Positions 11,312 to 22,589 of a stretch of 64,000 bases of DNA are shown piece after piece. Origin of the DNA: Eucommia ulmoides. Its lineage: Eukaryota > Streptophyta > Magnoliopsida > Garryales > Eucommiaceae. The stretch is taken from positions 16,197,001-16,261,000 of the forward strand of contig CM028340.1 in the NCBI GenBank assembly GCA_016647705.1. Reading direction: 5' to 3'. A program made the position numbers and the translations under genes. The notes below the pieces were generated by a model, which did not search any database, was not told where the DNA came from, and saw only the letters and a program-made list of their open reading frames with translations. Position 1 is the first letter of the stretch; every line of letters begins with the position of its first letter.

Positions 11312-12523
11312 TTATCCTTCAACGAGGGAGATGTTCTCCACAACTCGCTCTTCATCATTGAAGTAGTGCTTGATCCGCTCCTCGTTGACTCGGAAAGTTC
11401 GTCTGTCTTCGCCTTCTAATTCGATAGCACCAAATGGATAAATAAGCTTGATCTGGAACGGTCCAGACCACCGGGACTTCAACGTTTCGGGAAAGAGTCT
11501 CAGCCTTGAGTTAAACAACAAAACTTGTTGGCCCGGACTGAACTCCCTCCGGACTATCATTTTATCATGCCACATCTTCGTTATATCTTTATAAATCTTG
11601 GTATTCTCATGAGTCTCATGTCGGAATTCCTCAATTTCATTCAATTGGAGGAGACGTTGCGCACTAAAAGCTTTTAGGTCAAAGTTGAGTTTCTTAATCG
11701 CCCAGAATGCATGGTGCTCCAATTCAACGGGCAAATGACACGTTTTCCCAAATACCAATCGATACGGTGACATGCCGATCGATGTCTTAAAAGTCGTGCG
11801 GTACACCCATAAAGCATCGTCAAGCTTCACCGCCCAATCCTTGCGATTAGTATGAATCGTTTTCTTCAGAATTAGCTTTATTTCTCTGTTTGAAACTTTA
11901 GCTTGGCCATTTGTCTGTGGGTGGTATGGTAACGCCACCTTGTGCCTAACCCCATATTTTGCCAACAAAGCACTAAGCATTTTGTTACAGAAGTGGGTTC
12001 CCTCATCACTGATTAAGGCTCGAGGTGTCTCGAACCGTGTCATGACATTTTGTTGAAGGAACTTTAAAACCACTTTGGCATCATTAGCAGGTGTTGCCAC
12101 GGCCTCGACCCATTTGGATACATAATCCACCGCTAACAGAATATATTCCTTGCCAAATGACGGCGAAAATGGCCCCATGAAATCTACGCCCCACACATCA
12201 AATAACTCAAGCTCAAGAATAGACGTCAATGACAATTTATGCCTTCTCGATATGTTACCCACCCTTTGACATCGATCACAAGTTTTCACAAACGTGTACG
12301 AATCTTTAAACAAAGAGAGCCAGTAAAAACCTGATTGAAGTACTTCCGATGATGTCCAAGTCGCACCAAAATGACCGCCACAAGGTGATGAATGGTAATG
12401 GTAGAGAATACTAGCCATTTCTTCCTCCGGAACACATCTCCGGATCACCTGATCAGCACATTTCTTGAATAGCAATGGCTCGTCCCACAAATAATGCTTT
12501 GCATCAAAAAGAAATTTCTTCCT
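11312..12523 (-). pseudogene. Athila integrase
   Basis: The longest open part starts at 12490 and gives 392 residues; the frame is continuous upstream to a TAG at 12524-12526. In order are the zinc-binding HHCC region (H31/H33, H40, C71, C74), the catalytic core with D103 in GVDFMG and D162 in ISDEGTHF, and a C-terminal region with GPF..... typical of Ty3/gypsy. The third catalytic acid, expected 35 residues after D162 in the NGQAE motif, is lysine (K198, codon AAA at 11897-11899), so strand transfer would be lost. Integrase joins the cDNA ends to host DNA in the nucleus. The family is certain. The upstream stop and the missing Glu make this copy dead. Confidence 0.93.
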
Positions 12524-14343
12524 CTATGCTCTAGTCAAATCAGGTGGTAACACATCACATGAAAGATAGTTCACAATGTCCGCATACCAAAGAAGTGCAT
12601 TTTCAACTGAAAATAGTTGTTCGTCAGGGAACACTTCCATGATGCTAGACTCCTCACCAACATCTTCTTGAATCAACCTTGACAAATGGTCGGCAACAAC
12701 GTTCTCACTCCCTTTTTTATCCCGTATTTCAGCATCAAACTCTTGCAATCGAAGAATCCACCTTATCAATCTCGGTTTGGCGTCTTTCTTTGCAAATAAG
12801 TACCGAATAGTAACGTGATCCGTGTAAATGATCACTTTTAACCCAATGATATAAGACCGGAACTTATCACAAGCAAAAACATAAGCTAGCATTTCTTTCT
12901 CAGTCGTGATGTAATTCTCCTAGGCATCATTCAATGTCTTACTTGCATAATAGATTGATCGGAAGATCTTCTCCTTCCGTTGGCCTAACACCGCGCCAAC
13001 GGCATAGTCACTCGCATCATACATAATCTCAAATGGCATCTCCTAGTCCAAAACGACCATCATTGGAGCCATGATCAACTTCTCCTTTATCGCCTTAAAA
13101 GCCTCCATGCAAGCCTAATTGAATTCAAATAAGGTATCCTTCTCAAGAAGGTGACATAACGGATTCACCGTCTTCGAGAAGTCCTTAATAAAGCACCGGT
13201 AAAATCCGGCATGCCCCAAGAAACTTCGATCTCCTTTCACATTAATCGGTGACAAAAGCTGTTCAATCGTTTCAATTTTTGCTCGGTCCACGTCAAGCCC
13301 CTTGGAAGAGACTCGATGACCCAAGACGATCCCCTCTTTAACCAAAAAGTGGCACTTCTCCCAATTAAGAACTAAATTCTTCTCCTCACATCGGTCAAGA
13401 ACAAGTGCCAAATTGTATAGATAGTGATCAAAAGACGACCCAAAAACTGAGAAGTCATCCATGAAGATTTCCATTTTCTCTTCCACCATATCAAAAAATA
13501 TTGCCATCATACACCGTTGAAAAGTTGCCGGTGCATTGCAAAGGCCGAACGACATACTTCAATAAGCAAATGTCCCATATGGGTATGTAAAAGTAGTCTT
13601 TTCTTGGTCCTCCGGTGCAATGGCTATTTTATTGTAACCTGAATAGCCGTCAAGAAAGCAATAGTACTCATATCTGGCTAATCAATCAAGCATTTGGTCA
13701 ATGAAAGGGAGTGGAAAATGATCCTTCCTCGTCGCCTTATTCAACCTTCTATAATCAATGCACACACGCCATCTTGTGATGGCCGTGTAGGAATAAGGTC
13801 GTCCTTATCATTCTTCACCACCGTCATACCTCCTTTCTTGGGCACCACTTGCACCGGGGTAACTCACTCACTATCGGATATAGCATATATAATTCTCGCG
13901 TTCAAGAGTTTCAAGACCTCTGCTCTCACCACTTATTTCATAGCCGGATTTAGCCGTCGTTGATGTTCAATGGAGGGTTTGAACGTATCCTCCATCAAAA
14001 TCTTATGCATGCAAACGAAGGGCTAATTCCTTTGATATCCAATATAGACCAAGTAAAAGCAGATCGATACCTCTTCAAGATTCTCAGCAACTTACTCTCC
14101 TCTTTTTCCGTCAAAGATGATGAAATTATAACCGGATTGGTCGAATTCTCTCCCAAAAAGATATACCAAAGATGTTCCGGTAATTGCTTGAGTAATAATC
14201 CACCGTGAGGCGAATTTGATTTCTAGTGAGAGTTTTCAAATTTTTCAATCTCCACCACATGAATAGGATCATCTACGTCTTTCAATTGAGCATCCAAAGT
14301 CAGCATGTAGTCCACAACATCAAGTTCCGTGGTAGAGCCTTCC
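12524..14343 (-). pseudogene. Athila reverse transcriptase and RNase H
   Basis: The RT palm is clear: [11 protein letters not shown] near 13750, FCFLDGYSGYNKI-type block near 13640, FGLCNAPATFQRCM from 13550, and the active site FMDD at about 13454-13465. RNase H follows with DASDYAVGAVLGQR near 13000, [14 protein letters not shown] and VADHLSRL. In-frame stops lie at 13864-13866, 13682-13684 and 13559-13561 (TGA), and 13115-13117, 13043-13045, 12920-12922 and 12524-12526 (TAG). A one-base loss near 13783 shifts the frame before the CIDYRR block, and further shifts lie in 13870-14365. Most stops sit at expected Trp, Arg or Gln codons. The enzyme copies element RNA to cDNA in cytoplasmic particles; this copy cannot. 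Confidence 0.92.
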
Positions 14344-15579
14344 TTACCAAGATCCCCCATAGATAAGGAATTTGTGGAAAGTATGCTCTAACGAATCCAT
14401 CTTCATATTTGCAAGAAAGAACTCCCTCACGCAAGAGTTCACAACATTAACTCGATTGCATTTGAGAAGTTCATCCGAAAAGTTCATAGTTTTAAAAATG
14501 TTGAACCTTATCTCTTCATCATTCATTTTTAACGTCAAATTTCCATTATTCACATCAATTAAGGCCTTTCTCGTTGCAAGGAAAGGTCTTCCTAGGATAA
14601 TCGGGATTTCTCTATCTTCTTCCATTTCAAGCACAACGAAATCCACCGGAAATATGAATTTGTCTACCTTCACTAGCACATGCTCAATGATACCTTTAAG
14701 ATAGGTTAACAAACGATCTTCCATTTGAAGAGAGATCGTTGTCGGATTTGTACTCCCAAGTCCTAATTTTCGATAAACGGAAGAAGGCATCAAATTAGTA
14801 CTCGCCCCAAGATCACAAAGAGTCTTATCAAAATGAGATTTCCCGATAGTACATGGAATTGTGAAACTACCCGGATCCTTCAATTTGGTAGAAAACTTCC
14901 TTTGTAGTATTGCACTACACTCCTCCGTTAGTTTTACCGTTTCGTACTCCTCCAACTTTCTCTTCTTTATCATAATGTCCTTCAAGAACTTACCATAGTT
15001 GGGCATTTGCTCCAATGCATCTGCAAAAGGAATGTTGATGTAGATTTTCTTGAAAATTTTAAGAAATTTTTCAAATTGGGCATCCAACTTCCTCTTTTGG
15101 AATCTTTGAGGATATGGCAATGGGGTTACTAGAATCGATGGATTTTCTAAAAATGTTACTCGCCTCAGCATTACCCTTTTATCTCTTCTTCTTTCTTCGA
15201 CTTTCTCTTGGTTTTTATCCTTATTCAAGTCTTCACTCGGCTTCTCCTTTCTTTCATTGATTTTTACTTCAACTTCTTCCCCCGCAATTGTTCTTGGTTC
15301 ATCATGATGAAACTCCTGACTCACTCCAGGTTCGTTTTCCATAGGCTTGCTCTCCTCCACTTCTCTTCCGCTCCTCAACTTAATCGCCTTGCATTCCCTA
15401 GGGTTGGTTTCCATGTTGCTTGGAAACTTCCCCTTTTGTTGCTCTTGGATGGATCTAACAAGTTGCGCAATTTGAGTCTCTAAAGCCTTCACCGTGGTGT
15501 TGGTGTTTGTACAAGTTGTATCGATTGAGTCAAGCCGTGTTTTATGTTTGTTCAGCTGGTTATGCGTCTCACGCATCAT
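14344..15579 (-). pseudogene. Athila Gag C-terminus and aspartic protease
   Basis: The open frame is 411 residues. The first 40 residues are a Gln/Thr-rich coil (LETQIAQLVRSIQEQQ), followed by a Lys/Glu-rich linker. The retropepsin domain is near residues 230-350, with active-site DLGAS at 256-260 and the flap-distal block ILGRPFL near 338-344. The protease cuts the Gag-Pol polyprotein. The frame is closed upstream only by TAG at 15583-15585, beyond which Gag continues in the same frame. At the 3' end a frameshift near 14360 precedes the stop, and the RT side is read in another frame. The protease core itself looks intact, but the polyprotein is broken. Confidence 0.9.
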
Positions 15580-15582
15580 AGT

Positions 15583-16866
15583 CTAAGTCTCCTTCATAAA
15601 CAAACCCAAGACTTCATCCAAATTTGATTTTGGATTATGCATTGGTGGTTGTTGCATTTGACGATTGGATTGCATTGGATATCCCGGAGCTTGATTTCCA
15701 TATCTCGGAGGTGGCCACAAAGAATTCTAATTGTTCCCATATGAGAAATTCTCATGATTGCGAAGTCCAGGATTGTAATGAATTGGAATGTTGGTGGCAG
15801 GCCTAAAAGTATAGGCTCGATTGTTTAGAAAATAACATTCCTCGAACTCATTATCCAATCCGGATTGAGAACAACTTGCTGCAATCTCCTCCCCTTGACT
15901 TGACAAAGCGCCTTTTGTAGACATGGCGACCAATTGATCCGAGAGCTTGGACACTTGGATCGATAACGTTGCAATATAGTCAGATTCTTGGATAGAAAAG
16001 ACTCGTCTTCCCATGTTCCTCTCATTCGGCCATTGATAATTGTTAGCCGCCATTTCTTCCAATAGTGCATTAGCTTCGGTCGGAGTTTTAGACAACAACG
16101 ATCCCCTTGAGGCACCATCAATGATAGTTTTGGTCTATCCATCCAACCCGTTGTAAAATAATTGGGTTTGAAACCAATCTTGATACCCGTGTTGGGGGCA
16201 CCTTCACAATAGGTCCTTGAATCTCTCCCATGCCTCAAATAACGGCTCAAAGTCTCTCTGACGAAACTGTGCAATCTCGTCTTGGAGTTGAGAAGTCTTT
16301 GAAGGTGGAAAGAACTTAGTGAGAAACCTTTGTGCAAGGTCCTCCCAAGTATTAATGCTCCCCGATTGGATCGACTGGAACCAACCCTTTGCTCTATCTC
16401 GTAAAGAGAACAGAAATAACCTCAAATGTATGACAACTTCGGCAATACCATTTATCTTTACAGTGTCACAAATCTCAAGAAAGGTTGTCAAGTAGACGTT
16501 GGGATCTTCATGAAGATTCCCGCCATACTGGTTTTGCTAAACCATGTTAATTAGGGCGGGCTTCAACTAAAAATTATTTGCCTGGATCGGCTGCCTCCGG
16601 ATCCCTAAATAATTATCCAGCATTAGTGGCCGATAATAGTCCCTAAGGACTCGTTGTGGTCGCTCCTGCTTCAGAGGCTGGAGTGCATGCGGCTCTGGCG
16701 GTTGTGGAACATTTTTCACGTCCCCCAGCCATGGTGGTAGCTTTCTCCTCTTTTTGTTTACCAATGTGTTGATTACGCCGCATGCACTGCTTAGTTCAAA
16801 TAAATAAATCAAATAAACAAATGAATTGAATGAAATTAAAAACAAAAGAATTATCGTGATTAACAT
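15583..16866 (-). pseudogene. Athila Gag
   Basis: The frame is continuous but for TAG or TGA at 16567-16569, 16537-16539, 16204-16206, 16135-16137, 15727-15729 and 15583-15585. The retrotransposon Gag domain is unmistakable: INTWEDLAQRFLTKFFP, SKTSQLQDEIAQFRQRD and EAWERFKDLL at 16204-16380, preceded by the N-terminal RVLRDYYRPL and IQANNF blocks and ..TTFLEICDTVKING. Gag forms the particle around element RNA. The true start is uncertain. The first ATG at 16866 gives a hydrophobic leader unlike typical Gag, so a start closer to KKRRKLPPW is possible. The leader between primer site and Gag is short. Confidence 0.88.
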
Positions 16867-16914
16867 TCAACTACTTGATCACAATATCAACTCAATTAAA
16901 AAACACTGTGCCAT

Positions 16915-16932
16915 TCTCCGGCAACGGCGCCA
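16915..16932 (-). other. Primer-binding site, tRNA-Asp type
   Basis: On the minus strand TGGCGCCGTTGCCGGAGA is complementary to the 3' end of plant tRNA-Asp with one mismatch to the usual TGGCGCCGTTGCCGGGGA. It begins six bases after the end of the 5' LTR, as expected for Athila. Confidence 0.9.
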
Positions 16933-16938
16933 AAAACT

Positions 16939-18611
16939 TGTACGCACGAGGACTTCATCGTCGTCCTCGCGGTATTGACTACTCGCAAGTATACGAGGTC
17001 TAGTTTTAATATAATGGATCTTGTAAGATCAGATATCGTTCCACTGGGAAAGACGTGTAATTCGGTTGAGTATTGTGATTAAAATAGTTTCATATTATCT
17101 CGACTAATTAAAATTTGTTTGTGTTCTATTTAATCTACTAAGATAAACCACAACTATTAGGTTAGTTCTAATTACACTAATTACTTAAGTATTGATTTCT
17201 TTCACATAATGCATAATTGACGTCATTAAGTTAACTATAATGGTTTTTATCTATTCCGACAATCTCTGTATCGATAACTCCTCCGCTACCTCTCCCGAGT
17301 GTAAGACGGGGGATTACACGACTTCGTGTCAATGAAGAAATCCCCCTCAACGCCTTAACAACCTTAGGTCGCGTGAGTCTTAAGCCAACGTCATGGATTG
17401 CATACGTTGTAACGCCCTCCCAGGTCATTAGAACGTCACGTTGTATTTACCCTAGTCTGAATCCAGGGTTACCTCTCCTGAGTGTCAAACCCCGTATTCT
17501 CGATTTATCAATACAAGCATAATATCAAGAATAATGGTAAACACAATCGGATTTAGACAAACAACACATTAAAGTAACATTAATTCATTCAACTTAACAA
17601 TTACATGATTTCAACTACACCTAAGTAACATTTAACTAATACTACAAGATCTTAGCCATATTCCATACAAAATAAGAGGGATTCAACATTCTTAGATATG
17701 AACAAGTAATTACAAAGATAAAAACAAGAGAAGAACGATCAAATCTGAAAGTGAAACAGTCCACTGTCGCTAATAATCGATCCGCAAGTGATTCGTCTTT
17801 GCCCGAATGATGAATCTCCTTCTTGATCTCCAAAATATAGCTTAAGAACTCTTTAATAAGGTTAGGGTTCATCAACAACCTTTTTCAAACGTGGGAAAGA
17901 AGTATAAATTGGCCAAAGGTTTCAAAAATATCTAAACAGATATTTTGGCCTGTTCTGCGAAATGCGCCTAGGCAGTAGAATCTTCGCCTAGGCGGAGTTT
18001 AAGTCGGTTAGAAATTCACCTAGGCCATGGTTTATTTGCCTAGGTGGAGGACTAACTTCTTCGTCTTCTTTCTTTCTGACTGATTTCCGCCTAGGAGGTA
18101 GAAACTTCGCCTAGGTGGATTTCAGCATTTCAGCACTTCCAGCAGTTCAACACTTCCAGCATTCTGACGGAATTCCGCCTAGGCGGTGGAAACTTCGCCT
18201 AGGCGGATTTTAATATTTTAGCACTTGCAACCTTCTGATGGATTTCCGCCTAGGCGGTGGAAACTTCGCCTAGGAGGATTTTAATATTTCAGCTTTTCAA
18301 CATTCTGACGGAATTTCGCCTAGGTGGTGGAAACTTCGCCTAGGCGGATTTCAACATTTTAGCATTTCATCCTTTTGACAGATTTCCTCCTAGGCGGTGG
18401 AAACTTCGCCTAGGCGAATTTGCGTTGTTCTTGAAACCTCCATTTGTTCATGTTTTGGCTACTTTTTTTTTACCATTTAACTCAGTTTGTCGATTCTTTA
18501 CGTCCCTACTCCTGACTTATAAAAATAGCTAAAAAGATATTAAAACTTTAATAAAATACTCGAAAACTGGCAAATTCAGTTTAGAAATAGATAAGTATTT
18601 TACACCTATCA
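16939..18611 (-). repeat. Athila 5' LTR
   Basis: 1,673 bp, in element orientation TGATAGGTG...GTACA. It carries the same minisatellite (about 17960-18420). The plus-strand copy of this LTR begins at 16939. Confidence 0.93.
17960..18420. repeat. gcctaggc minisatellite in Athila 5' LTR
   Basis: Counterpart of 6690-7160 with the same unit number and order, so the array existed before this copy inserted. The palindromes are slightly better preserved here. Confidence 0.85.
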
Positions 18612-18616
18612 ATAGT

Positions 18617-19562
18617 CCACTTACGTTAGCTGACTCAGTGGGCAATGAGCTATTAGCTCAAGAGATACGTTTGAAGTCTCAATCAGAAAAAAAGAATTAT
18701 CCTAACGCCTAGTCTATCTGCTCTAGTTGTTCATTCCAAACTATCTTCTAGTCATCAAAATAAACTTTATTCGAGGCCTACTTTTAATTAATGCAATTTT
18801 CATAATTAGATGGATCATCAGAAGGCTCAATGCAGTAAGTTAGGTAGCATGCAGCAGCAGCAGCAACAACAACAATAACAATCGCCCCCCATAAAAATCT
18901 AACAATCAATTTAAAAAATGACTATACAGGCCTCCACAACCTAACAATGAGCAATTGTACCCTCATCTAATTTGTTTGGATTTGGAAACTCACCCTCTTC
19001 TGATCCTACTTAGTCGCCCTTACTAAGTCGTTTCAAAAGTTCATTGCCATATAAACACGTTATATTTGTTGCTTCTTTAGTAGGTTTATTCCCCTCTAGT
19101 TCTTCATGTATGTCTTTCTCCACATGGTTCCTAGATTTTGGTGTCTCGCATCGTATGTCAGCTGATTTGTCATCTTTTACTTCTTTAGATCCTATATCAT
19201 TTGTATTTGTTATAATTGTTAGCAGTACTTCGATGCCGTTAGCAGACATCAGTTATGTTGTTACACCTCAGATATCTCTTTTGGATGTTTATAATATTCT
19301 TAATCTTGCATTAAATCTTATTTATGTTATCCAATTATGTAATTCTGGTTACTTAGTCCTTTTTTCTTCTACGTCTTGCAATGTACATGATTCGCCTTCC
19401 CAGAAACTAATTGGGATAGGCCATAGGCAGGAAGAATTATATATTTTGGATGAGCTAAGAGTACTGGGTATTGGTGCTTCCAATGTTGACTTGTCTTTCT
19501 TTCATTTGACTTCCTTTCCTCTTAGCTTTTATTTATAGCATTCTCGTCTTTGTCATGTTTCA
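18617..19562 (+). pseudogene. Ty1/copia gag 3' part, protease and pre-integrase region
   Basis: Continues the gag interrupted at 5671. The first codons give the Gag C-terminal ELLAQEIRLKS. A degenerate zinc knuckle spans 18792-18833, then a CAG/CAA run encodes Gln (18852-18880). 19044-19538 is open for 164 residues with the protease site WFLDFGVSHRM; the usual D-S-G-A is D-F-G-V, so the protease is probably dead. LIGIGHRQEELYILDEL is the GAG-pre-integrase motif, and after a TAG in place of Trp the frame reads HSRLCHVS, the start of the integrase zinc region. The reading resumes after the solo LTR at 20626. Confidence 0.8.
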
Positions 19563-20039
19563 TGTAATACCTCGAAAATTTATAATTACAGATTAACATT
19601 TTAATAAAAAAAATAAATTATATCTATTTGAGATTATTTTTGTATATCATGAAAGTTTAGGGTATAAATGAATACTAGTAATTTTTAAAGGGTGAAAAGT
19701 ATAAAAAAAAAATTATGACATTAGACCTTGCTTGTTTGTATATATGAATAGGTGGCAAAGTGTTGATTATATATGGGGTCAATCTGTATATATTCTTATC
19801 CTTTGGAGTTAAAATGTCTTATATCATAAAGTTGTAGGGTTCAAGTGTAATTTGAAAGAAACTAAGGGTTATATATATGTATGTATGTATGTATAAATTA
19901 TTCATCCTATTCATCATCTAACCCTCCCTTACCTTCCATGTGTGGTGTATGTGTTGTGACTTGAAAGCACTAAACTCTCACTTGGAAATTGTGACACAAA
20001 TAAATCAAAGTAATGATTACTTTGTACATACATACATAC

Positions 20040-20103
<64 letters not shown>

Positions 20104-20625
20104 ATGTATAAATGAATAAGAGACATTATGTCGATTTCAGTTTGGATTTCGGGTAAAATTCTTGATCCCTTTAATATTTGTATTTAATCTCTCCATTTAT
20201 TGTATGGTTCATGTGATAGTTGTTGTTTAATTATAATTAGTAATTTTCATGAAATATTTACAATTATTATGTGATAATTATGTGAGTTACATATCAACAT
20301 GCTATTTGTTGGATTGGTGGGATACAAGTACTAAAGGGGTTCAAATTTTGTTGAGCATTGGCTCATACACCTACAGTATTTATTGTTGGATTTACAAAAA
20401 TGGGAACTGCACCAGAAATTATATTTGGATTTGTATTTAATTTTGTAATAATTGTAACTACTGTTTATTATTGTAAAATTGATTCAATTAATTGATAATT
20501 ATAATTATTGACATAGTTTGTTAAATTTCTCAGATTTATAAGTGTGAAAATATTTATTGTAGAATTTTAGTCTAATTTTCTTTAGGAGAAACCTAGTGGC
20601 GGTCTTAGGAGATCAGGTCGTTACA
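19563..20625 (+). mobile_element. Solo LTR inserted in copia integrase region
   Basis: The 1,063 bp start TGTAATACCTCG and end GGTCGTTACA, a TG...CA pair with short inverted ends, flanked by an exact 5-bp duplication tttca (19558-19562 and 20626-20630). Removing it and one duplication restores the copia reading HVSASC. The end sequences resemble Ty3/gypsy LTRs of plants. Orientation is inferred from these ends. It contains no protein and a dinucleotide tract (20038-20098). Confidence 0.88.
20038..20098. repeat. (TA)n(TG)n microsatellite
   Basis: An uninterrupted (TA) block followed by about 20 TG repeats inside the solo LTR. Confidence 0.95.
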
Positions 20626-21876
20626 TTTCAGCATCTTGTTTAATGTACTTATTGTCTACAGGTGAATTAGGAAATTTGTCAAGATGTAATATTTCTAATT
20701 GTAGTGGTCGTAAATTGGTAAAATTATCTAGTTTACCTTTTAATCGAAGTATTTCTTCTTCTCTTGTACTATTTGATCTGGTTTACTCAGATAAGTGGTA
20801 CATTCCCCGATTGATACAAAACATGGGTGTAGATATTATATTTCTTTCATTGATTATTACACTCGCTATTGTTGATTTTATCTTATGAAACATCATTCTA
20901 AATTATTTGGTATTTTTCAAATGTCTCAAGCTCTTGTCAAGACCTCGAGTTCTTTAGATGTAATTTGGGTGGAAAGTACACTTCTAATCTTTTATCCTAA
21001 TTGCTTGTTTTAGATGAATATGTTCAAAAAATCTCTTGTACTAACACTCTTGAACAAAATGACATTGCTAAAAGAAAACGTAGGCACATTGTTGAAACTA
21101 CTCGTTTCCTTTTACTGTCTACCTCTGTTCCTACTACATTTTGGGGGAAATTTTGTAATAATTGTAACTACTGTTTATTATTGTAAAATTGATTCAATTA
21201 ATTGATAATTATAATTATTGACATAGTTTGTTAAATTTCTCAGATTTATAAGTGTGAAAATATTTATTGTAGAATTTTAGTCTAATTTTCTTTAGGAGAA
21301 ACCTAGTGGCGATCTTGGGAGATTGGGTCGTTACATTTCAGCATCTTGTTTAATGTACTTATTGTCTACAGGTGCATTAGGAAATTTGTCAAGATGTGAT
21401 ATTTCTAATTGTAGTGGTCGTAAATTGGTAAAATTATCTAGTTTACCTTTTAATCAAAGTATTTCTTCTTCTCTTGTACTATTTGATCTGGTTTACTCAG
21501 ATATGTGGTACATTCCCTGATTGATACAAAACATGGGTGTAGATATTATATTTCTTTCATTGATTATTACACTCGCTATTGTTGATTTTATCTTATGAAA
21601 CGTCATTCTAAATTATTTGGTATTTTTCAAATGTCTCAAGCTCTTGTCAAGACCCAATATTTTGCTATTATCGAGTTCTTTAGATGTAATTTGGGTGGAA
21701 AGTACACTTCTAATCTTTTATCCTAATTGCTTGTTTTAGATGAATCTGTTCACCAAATCTCTTGTACTAACACTCTTGAACAAAATGACATTGCTAAAAG
21801 AAAACGTAGGCACATTGTTGAAACTACTCGTTTCTTCTTACCGTCTGCCTCTGTTCTTACTACATTTTGGGGGAAA
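20439..21876 (+). repeat. Tandem duplication of 710/728 bp across solo-LTR end and integrase
   Basis: 20439-21148 and 21149-21876 are near-identical head-to-tail copies. Each holds the last 187 bp of the solo LTR plus the start of the integrase core up to TTFWGK. The second copy has about 18 bp (after caagaccc) that the first lacks. The junction joins TTTGGGGGAAA to the LTR interior. The duplication is therefore younger than the solo-LTR insertion. Confidence 0.92.
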
Positions 21877-22420
21877 GCAATCCTTGTTGCTTTGAACTTA
21901 ATTAATACGATCTCATCTTCTCACTCTCCAGGTCTATCTCTATTTTAAAAGTTGTATGACCATGCTCCAAACTATTCTTCATTAAGAGTATTTGGGTGTA
22001 CTTGTTTTGTTCTTCTACCGGGTGTAAAACATAATAAGTTATCTTCTTGTCTTACCATTTTTGTCTTTCTAGATTATGGGAAAAGACAAATGGATATCGT
22101 TGTTTTGATCCAGTTGTACAAAACCTATATGTGTTCCGTCATGTTGTGTTTTTTAAGCATATACCTTTGTTATCCTTTCTTGCTAGTACACACAACTTGA
22201 CTAAATACGATTTCATTTCTATTGGGTTTTTTTTATGATGATACAAATAGTTTATCTCCTCAAAACCCATGCACTACAGATACTGACCTACCTCCTCCTT
22301 CTCGACCTCATTTTCCAATTGTACCTCTTTCTGTACATTATTCTCACAAGGTCCAATCTGTTAGTTCTATAGATATTGATGCTTTTAATGTTCCTTCCCC
22401 CTCCAACAATTGACCATGCA
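20626..22420 (+). pseudogene. Ty1/copia integrase (partly duplicated)
   Basis: Recognisable blocks in order are CSGRKLVKLSSLPFNRS, the core FDLVYSD.WY with its first Asp, a degenerate NLGGKYTSN block where N-GGEY is usual, LEQNDIAKRKRRHIVE matching the PEQNGVAERKHR motif around the third catalytic acid, and TTFWGK. All of this occurs twice because of the tandem duplication. Downstream are LINTISSSHSPGLSLF, APNYSSLRVFGCTCFVL and the CFDPV..YV.RHVVF..H block. Frameshifts and stops are frequent, and the Glu position of the catalytic triad is changed or shifted. Joins cDNA to host DNA in live relatives; dead here. Confidence 0.85.
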
Positions 22421-22589
22421 CCTTCTGTGATTGCGGATCCTTATCCATGTTATCCTCAACGCATTTGTAAGTCCACTCATTTACTAGATTTTATTTACTC
22501 CTCTTATTGAAATTTTGTTGTTTTATTTCTAGCATCTATTCACTGTCTTTCTAAGTCTTTATCCTATAATGAGATAGCTCGTGATCCCC

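Larger units (their letters stand above)
5677..18611 (-). mobile_element. Complete Athila-type Ty3/gypsy LTR retrotransposon
   Basis: Two direct LTRs (5677-7350 and 16939-18611, each reading TG...CA on the plus strand) enclose gag, protease, RT-RNase H, integrase and a third ORF, all on the minus strand. The 5-bp target duplication atagt is exact at 5672-5676 and 18612-18616. The primer site matches the 3' end of plant tRNA-Asp, which with the extra ORF after integrase is typical of the Athila lineage. Element size is 12,935 bp. The LTRs differ by several percent in the stretches I compared by eye, mostly transitions, so the insertion is not recent. All frames carry stops. It inserted into the gag of a copia element. 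Confidence 0.95.

Noticed and set aside
13694-14208. Plus-strand open frames (89 and 82 codons)
   Set aside because: They lie opposite the damaged Athila RT, whose family blocks are clear on the minus strand.
16915-16932. tRNA-Asp gene fragment
   Set aside because: Only the 18 bases complementary to the tRNA 3' end are present, at the exact place of a primer-binding site.
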